From positions 303,298,166 through 303,362,165 of the forward strand of contig CM057009.1 of assembly GCA_029891345.1 (NCBI GenBank): a stretch of DNA of 64,000 bases. Reading direction: 5' to 3'. Both the position numbers and the translations under genes were made by a program. Each line of letters begins with the position of its first letter. The stretch's first letter is position 1. Positions 45,336 to 56,499 of this stretch are shown here, piece by piece. The notes below the pieces were generated by a model that searched no databases, had not been told where the DNA came from, and saw only the letters and a list, made by a program, of their open reading frames with translations. The stretch is from Dryococelus australis. Taxonomy: Eukaryota > Arthropoda > Insecta > Phasmatodea > Phasmatidae.

Positions 45336-47320
45336 GGCTGCTATAATCTCACTCAACTCAAGCCTCGTACCTGAGGCAGTGGCTTAAATTACTTTAATAT
45401 GGTACGTTGTTTTGTGAAGTGTGATTACCGTCTAGAGTTCACTAGTAGTAGTGATTGTTTTGCGGAGTTAGAGACTGGATGAAGATGACGAGAGCTAGTT
45501 AATTTTATACAGCCTCCAGTGCAGTGTTCTTTGTGTGTATATTTATGTGACTCTGTGCCAATTATGTGTGTAATTGTCCTCTGTAGTACTGAATTTGCCA
45601 GAGTTGATGTTCTGGGAAGGGTCTTATGTTACCCCACAACTTGTTGGTATGACACTAATATGTGGAAAAGCTCGCCTGTCTTCATATTTAAGGTTGTGTT
45701 ATCTCCAAGGAATGGTTTGTTACTTTTTCAGATATAGATATCAGCGAACTTCACCAAACAAGTTTCAAGGTCTAATACCAAATATGGTAAGCAGAAGACA
45801 ATGTAATATGCGATCCAAAGATGCTGAGAGCAGTATTAAATTTCTCCGCAAAGTGTGTGGATATTATGAAACAAGATTTGAATTTAAGCTCCAGTAACGC
45901 AGTAGAGTATTATGTTAGGTCGCAATGAACATTAGGAAAATGTGTTTGAAAGGGACACAAAGCACTCACAAACATATAATGCAAACAAACACTGGGATAT
46001 TAAGGTTTTTCACCTACCTTGGATAAACTTACCTTGTTAGATGCTGTAATTGTATTTAAAATACAGGCCTGAAATGATGGGCCTTGATTCATTTTTACCT
46101 TTGATTGGTTTTTCTTCTTCCGTGTTGTGTAACACACTATTAAGATTTTGCACTTACAATAGCTTGAAGCTATTGTTGAGAAGCCCTTTTATTACACTAT
46201 ATTTTTAATTTTGCACTTTAGATTTCACTTTGTATTATTTCACTGTGTTGTATGTAACATGTTTGAAATTGTATGATTTTATCACGAAATTTATGTGTAA
46301 TTGCTGGAATGTAATATGTTATGTTGTCCTGTCACATAGTTGGGTCCTCTGCTGTCTTCCTTAATGAATTAGGGATTTCAGGCTACCCAAAAGCAATCAC
46401 TAGGCTCCATCAGCAGTGTGTAGCGTTCAACGATCCTAAAGAAGATTTATTCCAGCGGGCGACGCCATGACAACACAACAGAAAAAAGGTTGTTTTCCAA
46501 CAAAACTAACATGTTATTGATAAAAGTCCAGAATACTTAAATCAGGGTTATAGTGGAAATTAGAGAAAGAAAAAAGGTGGTAGTAGGATGCCACCATCCA
46601 TTTCCCTTAATAAATATTTTTCTCTTGTATTGTTAATATATTTAATAATAATTAATTTTAATTTTATCAGTGATTTTCATTTGCTTAATGATTTAATTAT
46701 GCTGCTACTAAGTGAGTTGCGTGAGTTAGTGCAGCAAGACTCAGAGAACAATTTTCCTGATGCACTACTAAACAGTGGTTAAAAGTGAAATGGACCATTG
46801 AGTTTTTTGTGAAATAGTTGTTTGCGTGAATACACGTATCTTGGTAAATAAATGTTCTGCGATACAACTTTCTGTCAGAAAAATTTAAAAACAATTATCT
46901 ATGCCCCTATTTTTTTTACTTTTGTCATATGAAATGCATTCTTGGAGAAAAAGTTAGCGAAAATGGTAAATTATCACATTTTTAAAGCTTACCTATGCAG
47001 TTTCCTTAAGCTGCAAGAGAAAAGTACAAAGATACGGGCGTAGATTAATCAGAGGTCTTTCATTACATGTAATAAAACCCCTATGTTACAGATCTAATTT
47101 GCACAGTACAGCATTACGATGGAAACACTGCACGCCTTGCACGTAGGCGTGATAAGGCAGTAGGCATGCATGTTAGTGTCGCCCGTATCACTCCCTCGCT
47201 TCTTGACCTTGAACATGAAGGTCCACCCCACTCTTGAGTGATAAGCATAGTTGACTTGTTTTATCAAATTAAAAACAATTTTCTTAAATCTAAATGAGAT
47301 TTTACCTTAACTTTGTTTGA
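45336..47320. other. Non-coding stretch
   Basis: Open frames at 45519-45737 and 45574-45897 (107 codons) have no recognisable product. A 3' LTR of the preceding gypsy-like remnant would be expected about here but was not identified. Confidence 0.4.
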
Positions 47321-47324
47321 TTTT

Positions 47325-47425
47325 TGCTTAAATTTTATTTATTTAGCTTGTAGATTTAGCTTAAATTTACTGGTTTTTGGCTTAAATTTGCATGATTTTG
47401 GTTTAAATTTGTTCGATTTAGCTTG
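47325..47425. repeat. Short imperfect repeats of GCTTAAATTT words
   Basis: TTGCTTAAATTTTAT, TTAGCTTAAATTTAC, TTGGCTTAAATTTGC and TTGGTTTAAATTTGT recur every 20-35 bp over about 100 bp. AT-rich and non-coding. Confidence 0.6.
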
Positions 47426-48084
47426 CAGATTTTGCAAAAATTAAGATTAATTAATTTTTGAACATTATCTTAGCATTTTACTTTTTCGTGTATGAAAAAA
47501 TCAGACTTGAAAAAATTATGTTTTTGGAGGCTTTTTACCCATTTTTTAAAGTTTTTTTAAGGCTTTTTTAGGCTTAAAAAAGGAAAGAAAATATCTTGAA
47601 ATTAAGGGGAGGGGGGAATGGTAAATTACGGAAAAAAAACCATGAGAATTAAGGAAATTTAAGGTGAAAATTAAATTGTCCTCAATCTACGCATATACTA
47701 CTTCTGTGAAATGTGTCCAAAGTAGTATACACAAAAAAACCTATTTACAGAGTCCTAAATGCACTAAATAACACGTGCTTCCTAACCCTATTTTTTTACA
47801 AAAACAACTGCCATTATAAACAAGGGCAAGCACCAATAAATAATAGGCAGTGGCACGTCCACCTATATCTCATTTTCCTCACTGGTTTTAAACCTTTTTC
47901 AAATGTTTTAATGCATATGTGCGTATCTGTGAAAAATGTCCATCAAATAATTAATATTAATATAAGACATCAAACCCCCTTAAGGCTTTGGCATTTGTTA
48001 GCTTTCTACAGATTTTGCGCCTGAAAAAATACGTATTATTTGCGCTAGTGCCAGAAAGTAAAGTGAACAGCTGGAGTATTGGAT
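47426..48084. other. Non-coding stretch
   Basis: A plus-strand open frame at 47713-48024 is unassigned. A G-rich patch lies near 47607-47619. Confidence 0.4.
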
Positions 48085-48412
48085 CAGCTTGCGGCATACT
48101 GTTCAGATTTCAAAAGATGGCCTTTATAATATTGGGGCACTGACATTTAGTAAGAACAGCGACACTGGATCAATAACAGCATGAGTAGATGATTGGCGGA
48201 ACATACATAGAACAGTCTGTGGCGTGCGGTTAAGGTTTCACAAGATGGCCGCTACTATAGGGACACTGGCATTTAGTAAGAACAGCATTACTGGATCAAT
48301 ACGAGCGTGGGCATATGATTGGTTGAACATATGTAGAACAGTCTGCGGTGTGCGGTTTAGGTTTCATCAAAAACTTTCTTGAAACCTGTGCGGCGTGCAG
48401 TTCAGGTTTTAT
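48085..48412 (+). repeat. Tandem repeat, period about 127 bp (2 full and 2 partial units)
   Basis: Units begin near 48085 and 48213, with partial units near 48339 and 48385. Each opens with a CTGCGGCGTGCGGTTNAGGTTT-like block in variant forms. The two full units continue through AAGATGGCC, GGCACTGACATTTAGTAAGA and TACTGGATCAATA. The partial units keep only the opening block. Non-coding. Confidence 0.8.
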
Positions 48413-48959
48413 TATCGCTAAAGGTTTATAAATTTCTGGTGTATGTGCATGCAACTGCGACCGTGTAGGCGATGCACGTTAATTATCATAATTATTATAG
48501 CTTAGACTTATTAATCTGAAATTCACATACACTTTTGGATTAAATCCAACTTCAAATTACATGATAAGGGAATTTCGAACTAACCAAACTTAAAAGCATA
48601 TGAACTCTTATTCTTCCATTTGGGGGCAAATAAACACTTCAAAATTTATATACAATTTAGGATTAATCGACTTTGAATGCACAAGGTTTTACTTGCTGTA
48701 TTACTTTAAATTTTTAATAATGTTTAGCAGAAGTATATTTTAAATCATTGTTTTAATAAATGGTGTCTCATTTTTGGCACTTTTTCTAAACATTCAGCAG
48801 ATTCACGAAATTGGAGTTGGTAACTAACACTAGTTCTGTTACTGTTGTTTTCCTTTCTGTTTGTTTCCATTGTATTCTTACATGGTAAAATCAACAGTTA
48901 AGTTGAGAGTGGTACTAACTAACAAGTTTAAATTTATTTTATGTTAAATGTGGTGGATG
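48413..48959. other. AT-rich stretch, possibly the 5' flank of the pogo element
   Basis: No recognisable coding sequence. The terminal inverted repeat of the adjacent pogo-type element could lie here but was not identified. Confidence 0.4.
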
Positions 48960-50430
48960 AAATGTCACGACCTAAGAAAGAAGTCTAAACGCTAGAAGAC
49001 AGTCTTAAAATTATTGAGGAAGTGGAAAAAAATCCAGGTGAAATACGTGTTGCTATGGTCAAGCATTCCGAACTTCCTCCATCTACACTCATCACAATAA
49101 TTTCTAGGAAAGACGATATTCACCAAAAAGAAAGCAAATTTGAGCAAAATTTGAAGAAATGCAAATCTTCTACAGAATCAACATTTAGTGAGTTTGGAGA
49201 GCCTTCTTTTTGCGTGGTACCAGCAAAGTCGAGCATCAAATATTTCAGTTGATGGCACTTATAGCCAAGCAAATAGCTCTTCACCATGGAATTGAACATT
49301 TCACTGCATCCAATGGCTGGATTTTGAGGTTCAAAGACTACCATGGCTTGGTATCCAAGAAGTTGTTCTGAAGAAAGAGCTTCAGTGAATAAAGAAACTT
49401 CAAGGCAGAAGGTATCCAAGCAGACAGAAGGTTACAAACCATGGGACATTTGCAATGCCGATGAAACCGGCTTGTTCTACAATTGTTCACCTGACAAAAC
49501 TCTAGCCCTGAAAGGGGAAACTTGCCATGGTGGAAAAAACGCCAAAGAGTGTATCACTGTTTTGTTGTGTGCCAACAGTGATGGAAGTGATAAACTTAAA
49601 CCAACTGTCATTGGAAAGTCTCTAAAACCTAGGTGTTTAAAAAAATACTAAAACTCTGCCAGTAAAGTATGCAAATAAAAGGCATGGGTGAAAGCTGACA
49701 TTTTTTGTGCATTTCTGCACTCACTAGATTGTGCAATGGGTGCTTGCTGCCAAAAAATTGTACTGTTTGTGGATAATTGTGCTGCATATCCTCAAAACAC
49801 GTCATCTCTGAGAAATGTGAAGGTGATTTTTTTACCCGCCTAACTGTACTAGTGCATTGCAGCCATTAGATTAGGGGATCATCAAGTGCTTCAAGCACGA
49901 ATACAGAAAAATGCTTGTGCGAAAAGCTACTTGCCTGCTGGATTCGCAGAAGAGTGAAAAGAATGCAGAACTGCTTCAAGCCATCCACTACACTGCAGCA
50001 TCATGGCAGAAGATAACAGCAACAACAACTGCCAATTGTTTCTGCAAGTGTGGGATCAGTCAGGAGATAACAGCATCCACTGAAGCTGTGGCAGATGATG
50101 AAACGGCAGATGATGAAACCAACTTTGAAGCAGACTGGAAAAAGTAGAATGAGCAGGACATCTACTTCAAAGCATACATAGGTTGTGACAGTGAACTCAC
50201 CACCTGTGGTGCCCAGATTGTTGATTGTGTGCTGAAGTTCAAACTCCAGAAAGCAGTGAAGAAGAATCAGAAGATGATACACAGGTCTCAGACTCGGTGC
50301 CATAATTTTCAGAAGCATATGAAGATTTTCAAAAGGTTAAAATATGTCATGCTATTTCACACTGAGAGAACAATTCTATGCACTCGTGTATTCTCTATGC
50401 AACACTTCACAGCACTGGTGTGATTGAGAC
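48960..50430 (+). pseudogene. pogo/Tigger-type transposase pseudogene
   Basis: The N-terminal CENP-B-like helix-turn-helix is visible (I-I-E-E-V-E-K-N-P-G near 49010 and L-P-P-S-T-L-I-T-I-I near 49076). A second DNA-binding block, H-H-G-I-E-H-F-T-A-S-N-G-W, follows near 49290 in a different frame. The catalytic domain shows N-A-D-E-T-G-L-F-Y (aspartate 49460-49462), L-F-V-D-N-C-A-A near 49765 (aspartate 49772-49774) and L-Q-P-L-D near 49857 (49869-49871), so all three acidic residues survive. Frame changes near 49240, 49370 and 49650 and several stops, including one right after L-Q-P-L-D, make it inactive. The family moves by TA-targeted cut-and-paste and gave rise to host Tigger-derived genes. 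This copy looks like an ordinary decayed transposon. Confidence 0.88.
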
Positions 50431-50897
50431 AGTGCTGGGTACACAGAATGACAGATGGTCTAGAGGGCAGGACATCATCTTGCGTCACATCCCCCCCCCC
50501 TACATGTGGTTATAGTCTGTGGGTTGTACGCTGGCTAGGCACAGCAGGTGCAGGCAGCAGGCCTGCGATACCATGACTGCAGGTGGTGCCTCGCCCTCGG
50601 TGGTGCTCTCATAGCAGTGACCTCTGAGGGCCATCGGGATGCTGGGCATCACTGGACTGAAGAGCTTGCACAGTGAGTTACCAGTGGGTGACTCTGTTGC
50701 TGTGTCGTCCGCCATGTTGCTGTCGTTGGATGGACTATTGTGGCTATTTTTTACATCACTGACAGGGGGTGTCTTGGTGCTGGTGTCAACTGTGACAAGT
50801 CAGAGATTGTCACAGTGAATTTAAACCTGCCTGTGTCAGTTTATGCAGACCAAGTATATTGTGGACCTCCGTGCTTGTATAATCTTGTGCGGTATGC
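50431..50897. other. GC-richer stretch, unassigned
   Basis: Contains a C run near 50491-50500 and a minus-strand open frame at 50500-50715 without a recognisable product. By position it could be the 3' end or LTR of the minus-strand gypsy element. Confidence 0.35.
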
Positions 50898-51369
50898 TCA
50901 ATTTTGCTGAAAAACCCGCAAAGTAGTCCTGTCAAGCTGCAGATTGTAGGTGCGCATGGACGTATATGTGCTGGCCTGGCTGGAGATGAAGTGGTAGCCG
51001 CATGGTGATAGGCAGCCACTTTGTTGTGTAGCGGCACTGGTGCACGAACACACATACACTCTTGCTCTCTCTCTCTCTCTCTCTCTCTGCTTGCACCACG
51101 TGTTACTGTCTGCTGGGTTACTGTTACCAACCGCACACTGGCTGTTAAACTCATGTGGCAGTGTAAGGATGATTCCCAGCAGGACGTCTGCTAATAAATT
51201 GCTAGTGACAGCATTTACACACTGGCAGAGGGTGAAGTGGGCTGCATGCGTGTTCAGTTCAGCTGTTGTGTTGCTCACCTACACAGAGATATAGGTATAG
51301 ATATAGGTAGGTTTTGAAGTTTTGATTGTGCTGCTCTGTGGGGTTTGCATGCAGGTGGTACACTGCTAT
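50898..51369 (-). pseudogene. Possible C-terminal region of the minus-strand gypsy pol
   Basis: Downstream of the integrase in the minus direction, several overlapping frames contain a short block like the G-P-Y domain that ends some gypsy polyproteins (A-A-Y near 51010, then T-Y-N-L-Q-L-D-R near 50940). A (CT)n microsatellite at 51064-51088 interrupts it. The match is weak and the call depends mainly on position. Confidence 0.3.
51064..51088. repeat. (CT)n microsatellite
   Basis: Twelve or so CT units. The Arg-Glu repeats in the minus-strand frames come from it. Confidence 0.9.
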
Positions 51370-51925
51370 CTTGAGGTGTCTCATTTCTCAATTCATACAC
51401 AAATCACGCTACTTCCAGCCAGTAAATTGTGAGCCATTGTCAGTCAGCAAGTTCTGTGGGTATCCTCAGCATGGGAAATAGTCTGCCTGTAGTACCTCCG
51501 CTACAGTTGTTGCCTGAGCACTTGTCATTGGTTATAAAACCATTCATTGCCAAAAATTGTCAGTAACAACAGGAATAAACCGCTTGCCACCCTGCTGTTC
51601 AGAAGGTCCCACGAGATCAACTGACACAATTTCAAAGGGTTTGTTTGGTGTACATGCTTCTTGTTGTTGGGTCTCATCAATCTTTCATGATTTTAAATGG
51701 TTACACTTGGCACACTGTTGCACAAAAGCATCTCAAATTACAAGTTAGTCCAGAAAAATGCGCACACATGTTCCACACCATCCGCTCCATCTCCAGATGA
51801 CCTGCAGCACTATTATTATGTGCATAATTTAGAACTTCCTCTCTGGCAGCAGGGGAAATCAACACTATCCACACATATCTCGCTGTGGGTGAACACAAAT
51901 CTATTCTACAGTATAACACTCACCA
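51370..51925 (-). pseudogene. Gypsy integrase remnant (minus-strand element)
   Basis: Reading minus from 51925, the zinc-binding module appears as Y-A-H-N-N-S-A-A-G-H-L-E-M-E-R with C-N-L-R-C-F-C-A-T-V-C further on. The core follows: F-E-I-V-S-V-D-L-V-G-P-S near 51630 with the first catalytic aspartate, then L-L-T-D-N-G-S-Q-F-T-G near 51440 with the second. The third catalytic residue is not found. Stops lie between the blocks. It is contiguous with RNase H on its upstream side, in the normal Ty3/Gypsy order. Confidence 0.8.
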
Positions 51926-52129
51926 GCACTGTGTTTTGGTTTGCACAGTTTTCATAGTGTTTTTGAGTGAGTGCACATTCCTGCTGCACATGCAACAGCT
52001 GCTCAAACAACTTACGTGAGGTGGGATCATGTCTGTGACACAGATATGCTGCAAACTTACCTCACGTAACGGTTCCTCCTTGGTTCTTGGTTCTTCCCAA
52101 TCTGTGTCGTGCATTATGATATTTTCACA

Positions 52130-52485
52130 AGGTAAAGTGGAAAGTGTGTCCACTAGCTGGTTTTTGCTGCCCAGGATGTACTCCATGATGAAGTTATAAG
52201 CCTGGAGGAGTAGAGCCCAATGAGTCAATTCGCTTCGTGCCATACGCATGTTGTGCAGCCAAACTAAGCATTGATTATCAGTGTGGAATGTAAAGCATTG
52301 GTACTTGACATGCCAGGTACTTCTTGACAGATCACACTACTGCCAAACACTTGTGCTAGTTGACATTGTATCCCCGCTCAATAGGGCAAAATTTTGCGCA
52401 GGCATAGTCAATGACAAGTCGCTTGCCATTGTCACTGCACTGATACAGAACTGTTCCTAACCCATCCTGGCAGGCAACATTTTAA
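52130..52485 (-). pseudogene. Gypsy RNase H remnant (minus-strand element)
   Basis: The minus strand reads Q-D-G-L-G-T-V-L-Y-Q near 52470, a C-P-I-E-R-G-Y block near 52375, and then R-S-E-L-T-H-W-A-L-L-L-Q-A-Y-N-F near 52210. It ends with G-S-K-N-Q-L-V-D-T-L-S near 52160. These are the ordered landmarks of a retrotransposon RNase H, which removes RNA from the RNA:DNA hybrid. The conserved aspartate of the last block is present, but stops occur in the middle. Its upstream edge is interrupted by foreign sequence at 52486-52830. Confidence 0.8.
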
Positions 52486-52830
52486 GCTTAAGTTTTGAAA
52501 AAAAGGAAGTATTTTTATATTTTTCATTTTTATTGCCACTTTTAAAACTGATATTCATTCTACCTTTTTATACTCAATGTTTACAAATTTTATGATGGTC
52601 ATTTTTTTTTTTTAAGAGTATTTACTTGGATGTATTAAATTGAAAGTTTTTCCGAAAATCTCCTCTATCATTTCTTAATGATAGTGGTGGGAGCCCCCCC
52701 CCCCCCCCCCACCACTCACTTTTTTTTATCTGGTGGTTTTGGTAATCATAAGCATTTGTGTTCTAGTAACCTTGAAACTGGTACAATTTTTATTATTTAT
52801 GAAACTTGTTCCCTCCCTCATTCCTTCTAC
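52486..52830. repeat. Insertion between gypsy RT and RNase H, with C run
   Basis: About 345 bp of AT-rich sequence separates the end of reverse transcriptase from the start of RNase H, where an intact element has continuous coding. It holds a long C run near 52695-52711. I could not find clear inverted ends or a target duplication, so it may be an inserted small element or a replacement during repair. Confidence 0.5.
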
Positions 52831-53530
52831 TTTTTATTTTATCCCCATTTATTGCACCCCCGCCACAATATTCCCACAGCCAATTGATAAGCCCTAAAAA
52901 TTTCTGGAGCTGCTTGTGTGTGCGAGTTGGTCAGTATTCAATAAACTGCAGGTGTTTGTTTGGCTTGTTGCCTTCTGCATCAATTACGTGTCCTAGATAG
53001 TCAATCCGGGTCTTCCCAAGGTGGCACTTTGCTATGGTGGACATAAGGCCATTAATGGCTAACCTCTCAAGTACAAGTGACAAGTGACGTAAGTGGTCCT
53101 ATGAGCTCCCTGACGACACTACCATGTTGTCAAGGTAGGCGATGGTGAATTTATCTGGACCATCATGGCTTGAAATGTGTCGGGTGCACACTTCAAACCA
53201 AATGGCATGGCACAGAACTGGAAGTGTCTGCCATCAGGAGCCATTAAAACTATTTGCTATTGCTTTCTAGCTTGACTGGTACCTACCAATGCCCGCTCTT
53301 GGGATCAAGGGATAACATAACCTTGGCTTGACCCTGCAAACTAAGAGTATCTCTGATACTGATGTACGGTGGCAAAGCACTATGAGTCATACTCACTGGG
53401 AAAGTCAATACAAAATTGCCACTTGCCTTCTTTTTTAGGTGCTAATGTGATTGCACAATTAAATTCACTGTTTGTTGGCTCAATGACACTGTCATTTAAC
53501 ATTTTGTGAATTTGTTGCTTAATAACTCTG
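52831..53530 (-). pseudogene. Gypsy reverse transcriptase remnant (minus-strand element)
   Basis: Reading minus, the fingers region shows M-L-N-D-S-V-I-E-P-T-N-S near 53505 and A-P-K-K-E-G-K-W-Q-F-C-I-D-F near 53430. The palm region includes F-C-A-M-P-F-G-L-K near 53210. The catalytic block reads I-A-Y-L-D-N-M-V near 53140-53118, where the second of the two catalytic aspartates has become asparagine (53126-53128). The thumb side continues with G-K-T-R-I-D-Y-L-G-H-V near 53010. Stops and indels are present. The enzyme would copy the element's RNA into DNA but is inactive here. Confidence 0.85.
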
Positions 53531-54135
53531 GCTTGATAATATAAATATCAGCATGTTGGTGGATAGATAGGCTTGCACTAACTGAATTGTATATTCGGCT
53601 TCTGTGGTATGCCTGAGTGCATTGTGCACAGCAAACACATCATATTTTTTCATTGAGCAGCTGAAAAACATCTCAGTATTCTCGTTGTATATTATTGTCG
53701 AACTCCAACAACGAGACACTGCAGATACTGTGTGTCAGCTGGTCGCTGGTCAAGGTTGTACACAGTATGTCGCTTCATAAGGCAAAAATGGATATAATGG
53801 GTCACAGGATTCACAATGGTGTTTTCTTATGTCAGTCAGTGTATAACAAAGATGGCATCTTACCTGGTGTCCGTTGTAACTATTGCAGTGGTGATTGATT
53901 CCATGTCCCTTATGAGCACTGTAACTGTTGCCTATCCTAATGCAGTTCCGGTATGCTGGTTTGTTGCCAAACAAATAATATGAGCTTTTGGTGTAACATC
54001 AGCAGAATTCACAAAATTAGGCTGCACAAAATTATGTGACATGGCAGTGTCAATGAATGTGTGACGATGACAATTAATGAGAACCAAAATAATAATTAAC
54101 TGTGACTGAATGCTGCTCATTTGGTTGATGAGTGT
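53531..54135 (-). pseudogene. Gypsy protease region (minus-strand element)
   Basis: The block C-H-R-H-T-F-I-D-T-A-M-S-H-N-F-V near 54075-54030 corresponds to the active site of the retropepsin-type protease, with the usual Asp-Thr-Gly read as Asp-Thr-Ala. The rest of the domain down to about 53560 is recognisable mainly by position between the gag zinc knuckle and reverse transcriptase. Stops are frequent. Confidence 0.65.
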
Positions 54136-55145
54136 TTGTCATGGAGTAAAATTGGTAGCACTGCTCGAAACTGAGGTATCTGGAACGTCCGGCTTCTTTA
54201 CCCCTGATTCCCATTTCCCAAACCATTCGTTGCAAAGTTGGTTGTTTGAATGATTCCAAGATATAGGTTGCTTGGAGATATACTATGCCAGCGATAATTG
54301 TTTCCATCACAGTAACGGCATGGAGCTGGTGATGGCTTATCCCTATACAACTTTGCATTGTTTACTTTTGCACTGTCACTTACACTGTTTATTTTAGGTC
54401 TGGTTTGAGTGGTGTTAGTAGCCAATTATAATGAGAACCTTTTTTTGTCCCAGATTGACTGAACGAATGGAACTTAGTTTTGTTTTAAAATATTGAATGT
54501 TCACTCACAGTGTTTGCATTTTGCTTGTGGCGCCATCATTCAGCACTTAAGTAGCATTCGCGGCACAGTTGGCATGGGCTAGCTTTAAGATGATCACACA
54601 GTGCATTGGTTCGTTCATTCGGCTGTTGAGTAGTGTTAAAAACACAGCATGGTACTCTGGTCAAACTGTCTCTGCTAATATCTCCAACACTTCTCACTCG
54701 GGTAGATGTGTGTGAAACTATTTGATCAAGTGGATCTTGCAGGTAATGAATGTGGTGAGTTTCTCTCTACGGGCTCTTGCTCCTCTAGCATGAGCCTGTT
54801 CTATGTTTGGAGTGACGTAAACATGCACTCCCTCCCAAAGTATCACTGCAAAGCTTAGAAGAACTCCTCCCACTACATGCTGTAGTTAGTGATTGACTTT
54901 CACCAACAGTGCACTTCCCCAGAGAGTTGTGCTCCAACACTGTACGCCATTCCTTGTCGCGCACTCCATAGCATTGGAGACGTGAAATGCAGTTCTCCAG
55001 AAACGCTAAAGGGTCCTCTGTGGGTAGACCCAAGAATGTAGGCAACTGGAATTTTGATGAGATGGCAACATTGGTTGGTCCTGAGGTGAATGATGCCATA
55101 GTGGTCAGTTGCCTTTCATGGTTTTGTAGCCACATAGACATAACT
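54136..55145 (-). pseudogene. Gypsy gag remnant (minus-strand element)
   Basis: The frame 54785-55141 includes F-Q-L-P-T-F-L-G-L-P-T-E-D-P and F-L-E-N-C-I, matching the start of a gypsy capsid domain. Downstream, a zinc-knuckle remnant P-C-R-Y-C-D lies near 54320, followed by a displaced histidine. Between the two the frame is broken many times. This is the 5' coding end of the element that runs leftwards to about 51 kb. Confidence 0.7.
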
Positions 55146-55539
55146 GGCAGGGGTGTGGATTGGGAGAAATGTGGTTGTATTTGGTAGAGAAATTTATTGC
55201 TGATACGTTGGTGGCATTGGAATGAGCATCAGTGGAAGTAGAGGCATGGGAAAATAGGCAGTGAGTGGTTGCATGTAAGTGGCGGATAGTAGTAGGGGAG
55301 AAAGAGACACTGATGACAAGGCTGGCTGGCATGGTGTCGAATGAGAGAGCGGCGCCGTGTTGGTTAGATCTGCTATGAGCAAGTTGAGTGCATATAGCAG
55401 CTACGGTAACACGTCTGCTACTGCGGTGCATTGACATAATAGTAGATATGTTGGTTGATAACCAGGTCTGGTTAACAAGTGTCTGTATGGCATTGAGTGA
55501 AGTAGAAAGCTTTGGGCAACTCTTAACAAGGTTATGTAA
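55146..55539. other. Probable 5' flank of the minus-strand gypsy element
   Basis: Open frames on the minus strand (55105-55587) have no recognisable product. A 5' LTR and primer-binding site would be expected near here but could not be defined. Confidence 0.35.
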
Positions 55540-55700
55540 GCTGATGAGGGGGAAGTGAGGTGAGTATGGAGCAGTGCCGGAGTGCAAGGAAAACAGGAAA
55601 TCCCTGAAATAACCAGCCGACCAGCCACGTCATCCGGCATGATTCTCACAAACTAAAATCTGGAAGCAACCTTGCTGGGAATCGAACCTGGTTTGCCTAT
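55540..55700 (-). repeat. SINE-like repeat (copy 2) with B-box
   Basis: Same block order as 41780-41985: TATGGAGCAGTGCCGGAGTG, then AACAGGAAATCCCTGAA, then ACCAGCCGACCAGCC and CATCCGGCATGATTCTCAC. It then reaches GGGAATCGAACCTGG, whose minus strand is a B box (GGTTCGATTCC). This identifies the family as tRNA-derived with its head on the right. The element is diverged and has no clear A box. Confidence 0.65.
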
Positions 55701-56040
55701 TTGGGTGTATGGTGTTGAAATGTTCGTAGTGTTTGGCAGGATGGAACATTGATGACACTGAAAGTCTCTCCTGCTGACGGTTGTGAGTTCGACCCGACCA
55801 TGGACAGGCACACTTAGTGAAATATTTGTGCACATGCACTGCACTTTAATGGAGGTACATCTTGCCCTGCACAAACTAGGCTTGCCCACGAGACAGTCTG
55901 TAGATTGCGAAATTTCAGATATTTACTAATGTTGGAGAAAATTAATTTGTTAAGAGTCTAAATTGGTTTGAGTTTCAGTACTGAAAATAATTCTTGCTTG
56001 GAAAATATGTAAGGATTTGGTCAAGAGTTTACTGATTGAT
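55701..56040. other. Short unassigned stretch with a second B-box-like motif
   Basis: GAGTTCGACCC near 55786 on the plus strand resembles a Pol III B box, but no A box or element body is clear. Nothing else recognised. Confidence 0.35.
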
Positions 56041-56499
56041 ATACAGGATAGTCCATCAAACGTGGGCACCCCCAAAATGTTCGCGATGGTTGTAGATAAC
56101 AAAATGTGGTTTTCACTAAATGACAGTATGTACAGGGCAGAGTAATTTGCAGCATTGTGACTATCCCTAACATGTGTATGGACAGAGAAAATGAACCACA
56201 TATTATTTGTTAACAGGATACAAATTTATTTCAACGGCACCTGAAATTACGTGCAAAAAGGAATTCAGTGATATAGAATTCACAATGGAAAGTATAACAG
56301 AAACACAAAGAAATAATGTGTAAATATGATTGAGTCAGGTGGGCCTCTATGGGGCAGTGGACCTGTACTCAAAGCTATAAGTACATAATACATGCTGTGA
56401 TTCATTCTAATGGAGCTTTCTATAGCAGCACAGCACCTGTCCTCGTAATATGTAGTGGTAAGTGGTGTGCGAGTGTGTGGCTTTGCATACATGCTGAAG

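Noticed and set aside
50810..51278. Open frames with Arg-Glu or Leu-Ser repeats
   Set aside because: The repeats come from the (CT)n microsatellite at 51064-51088.
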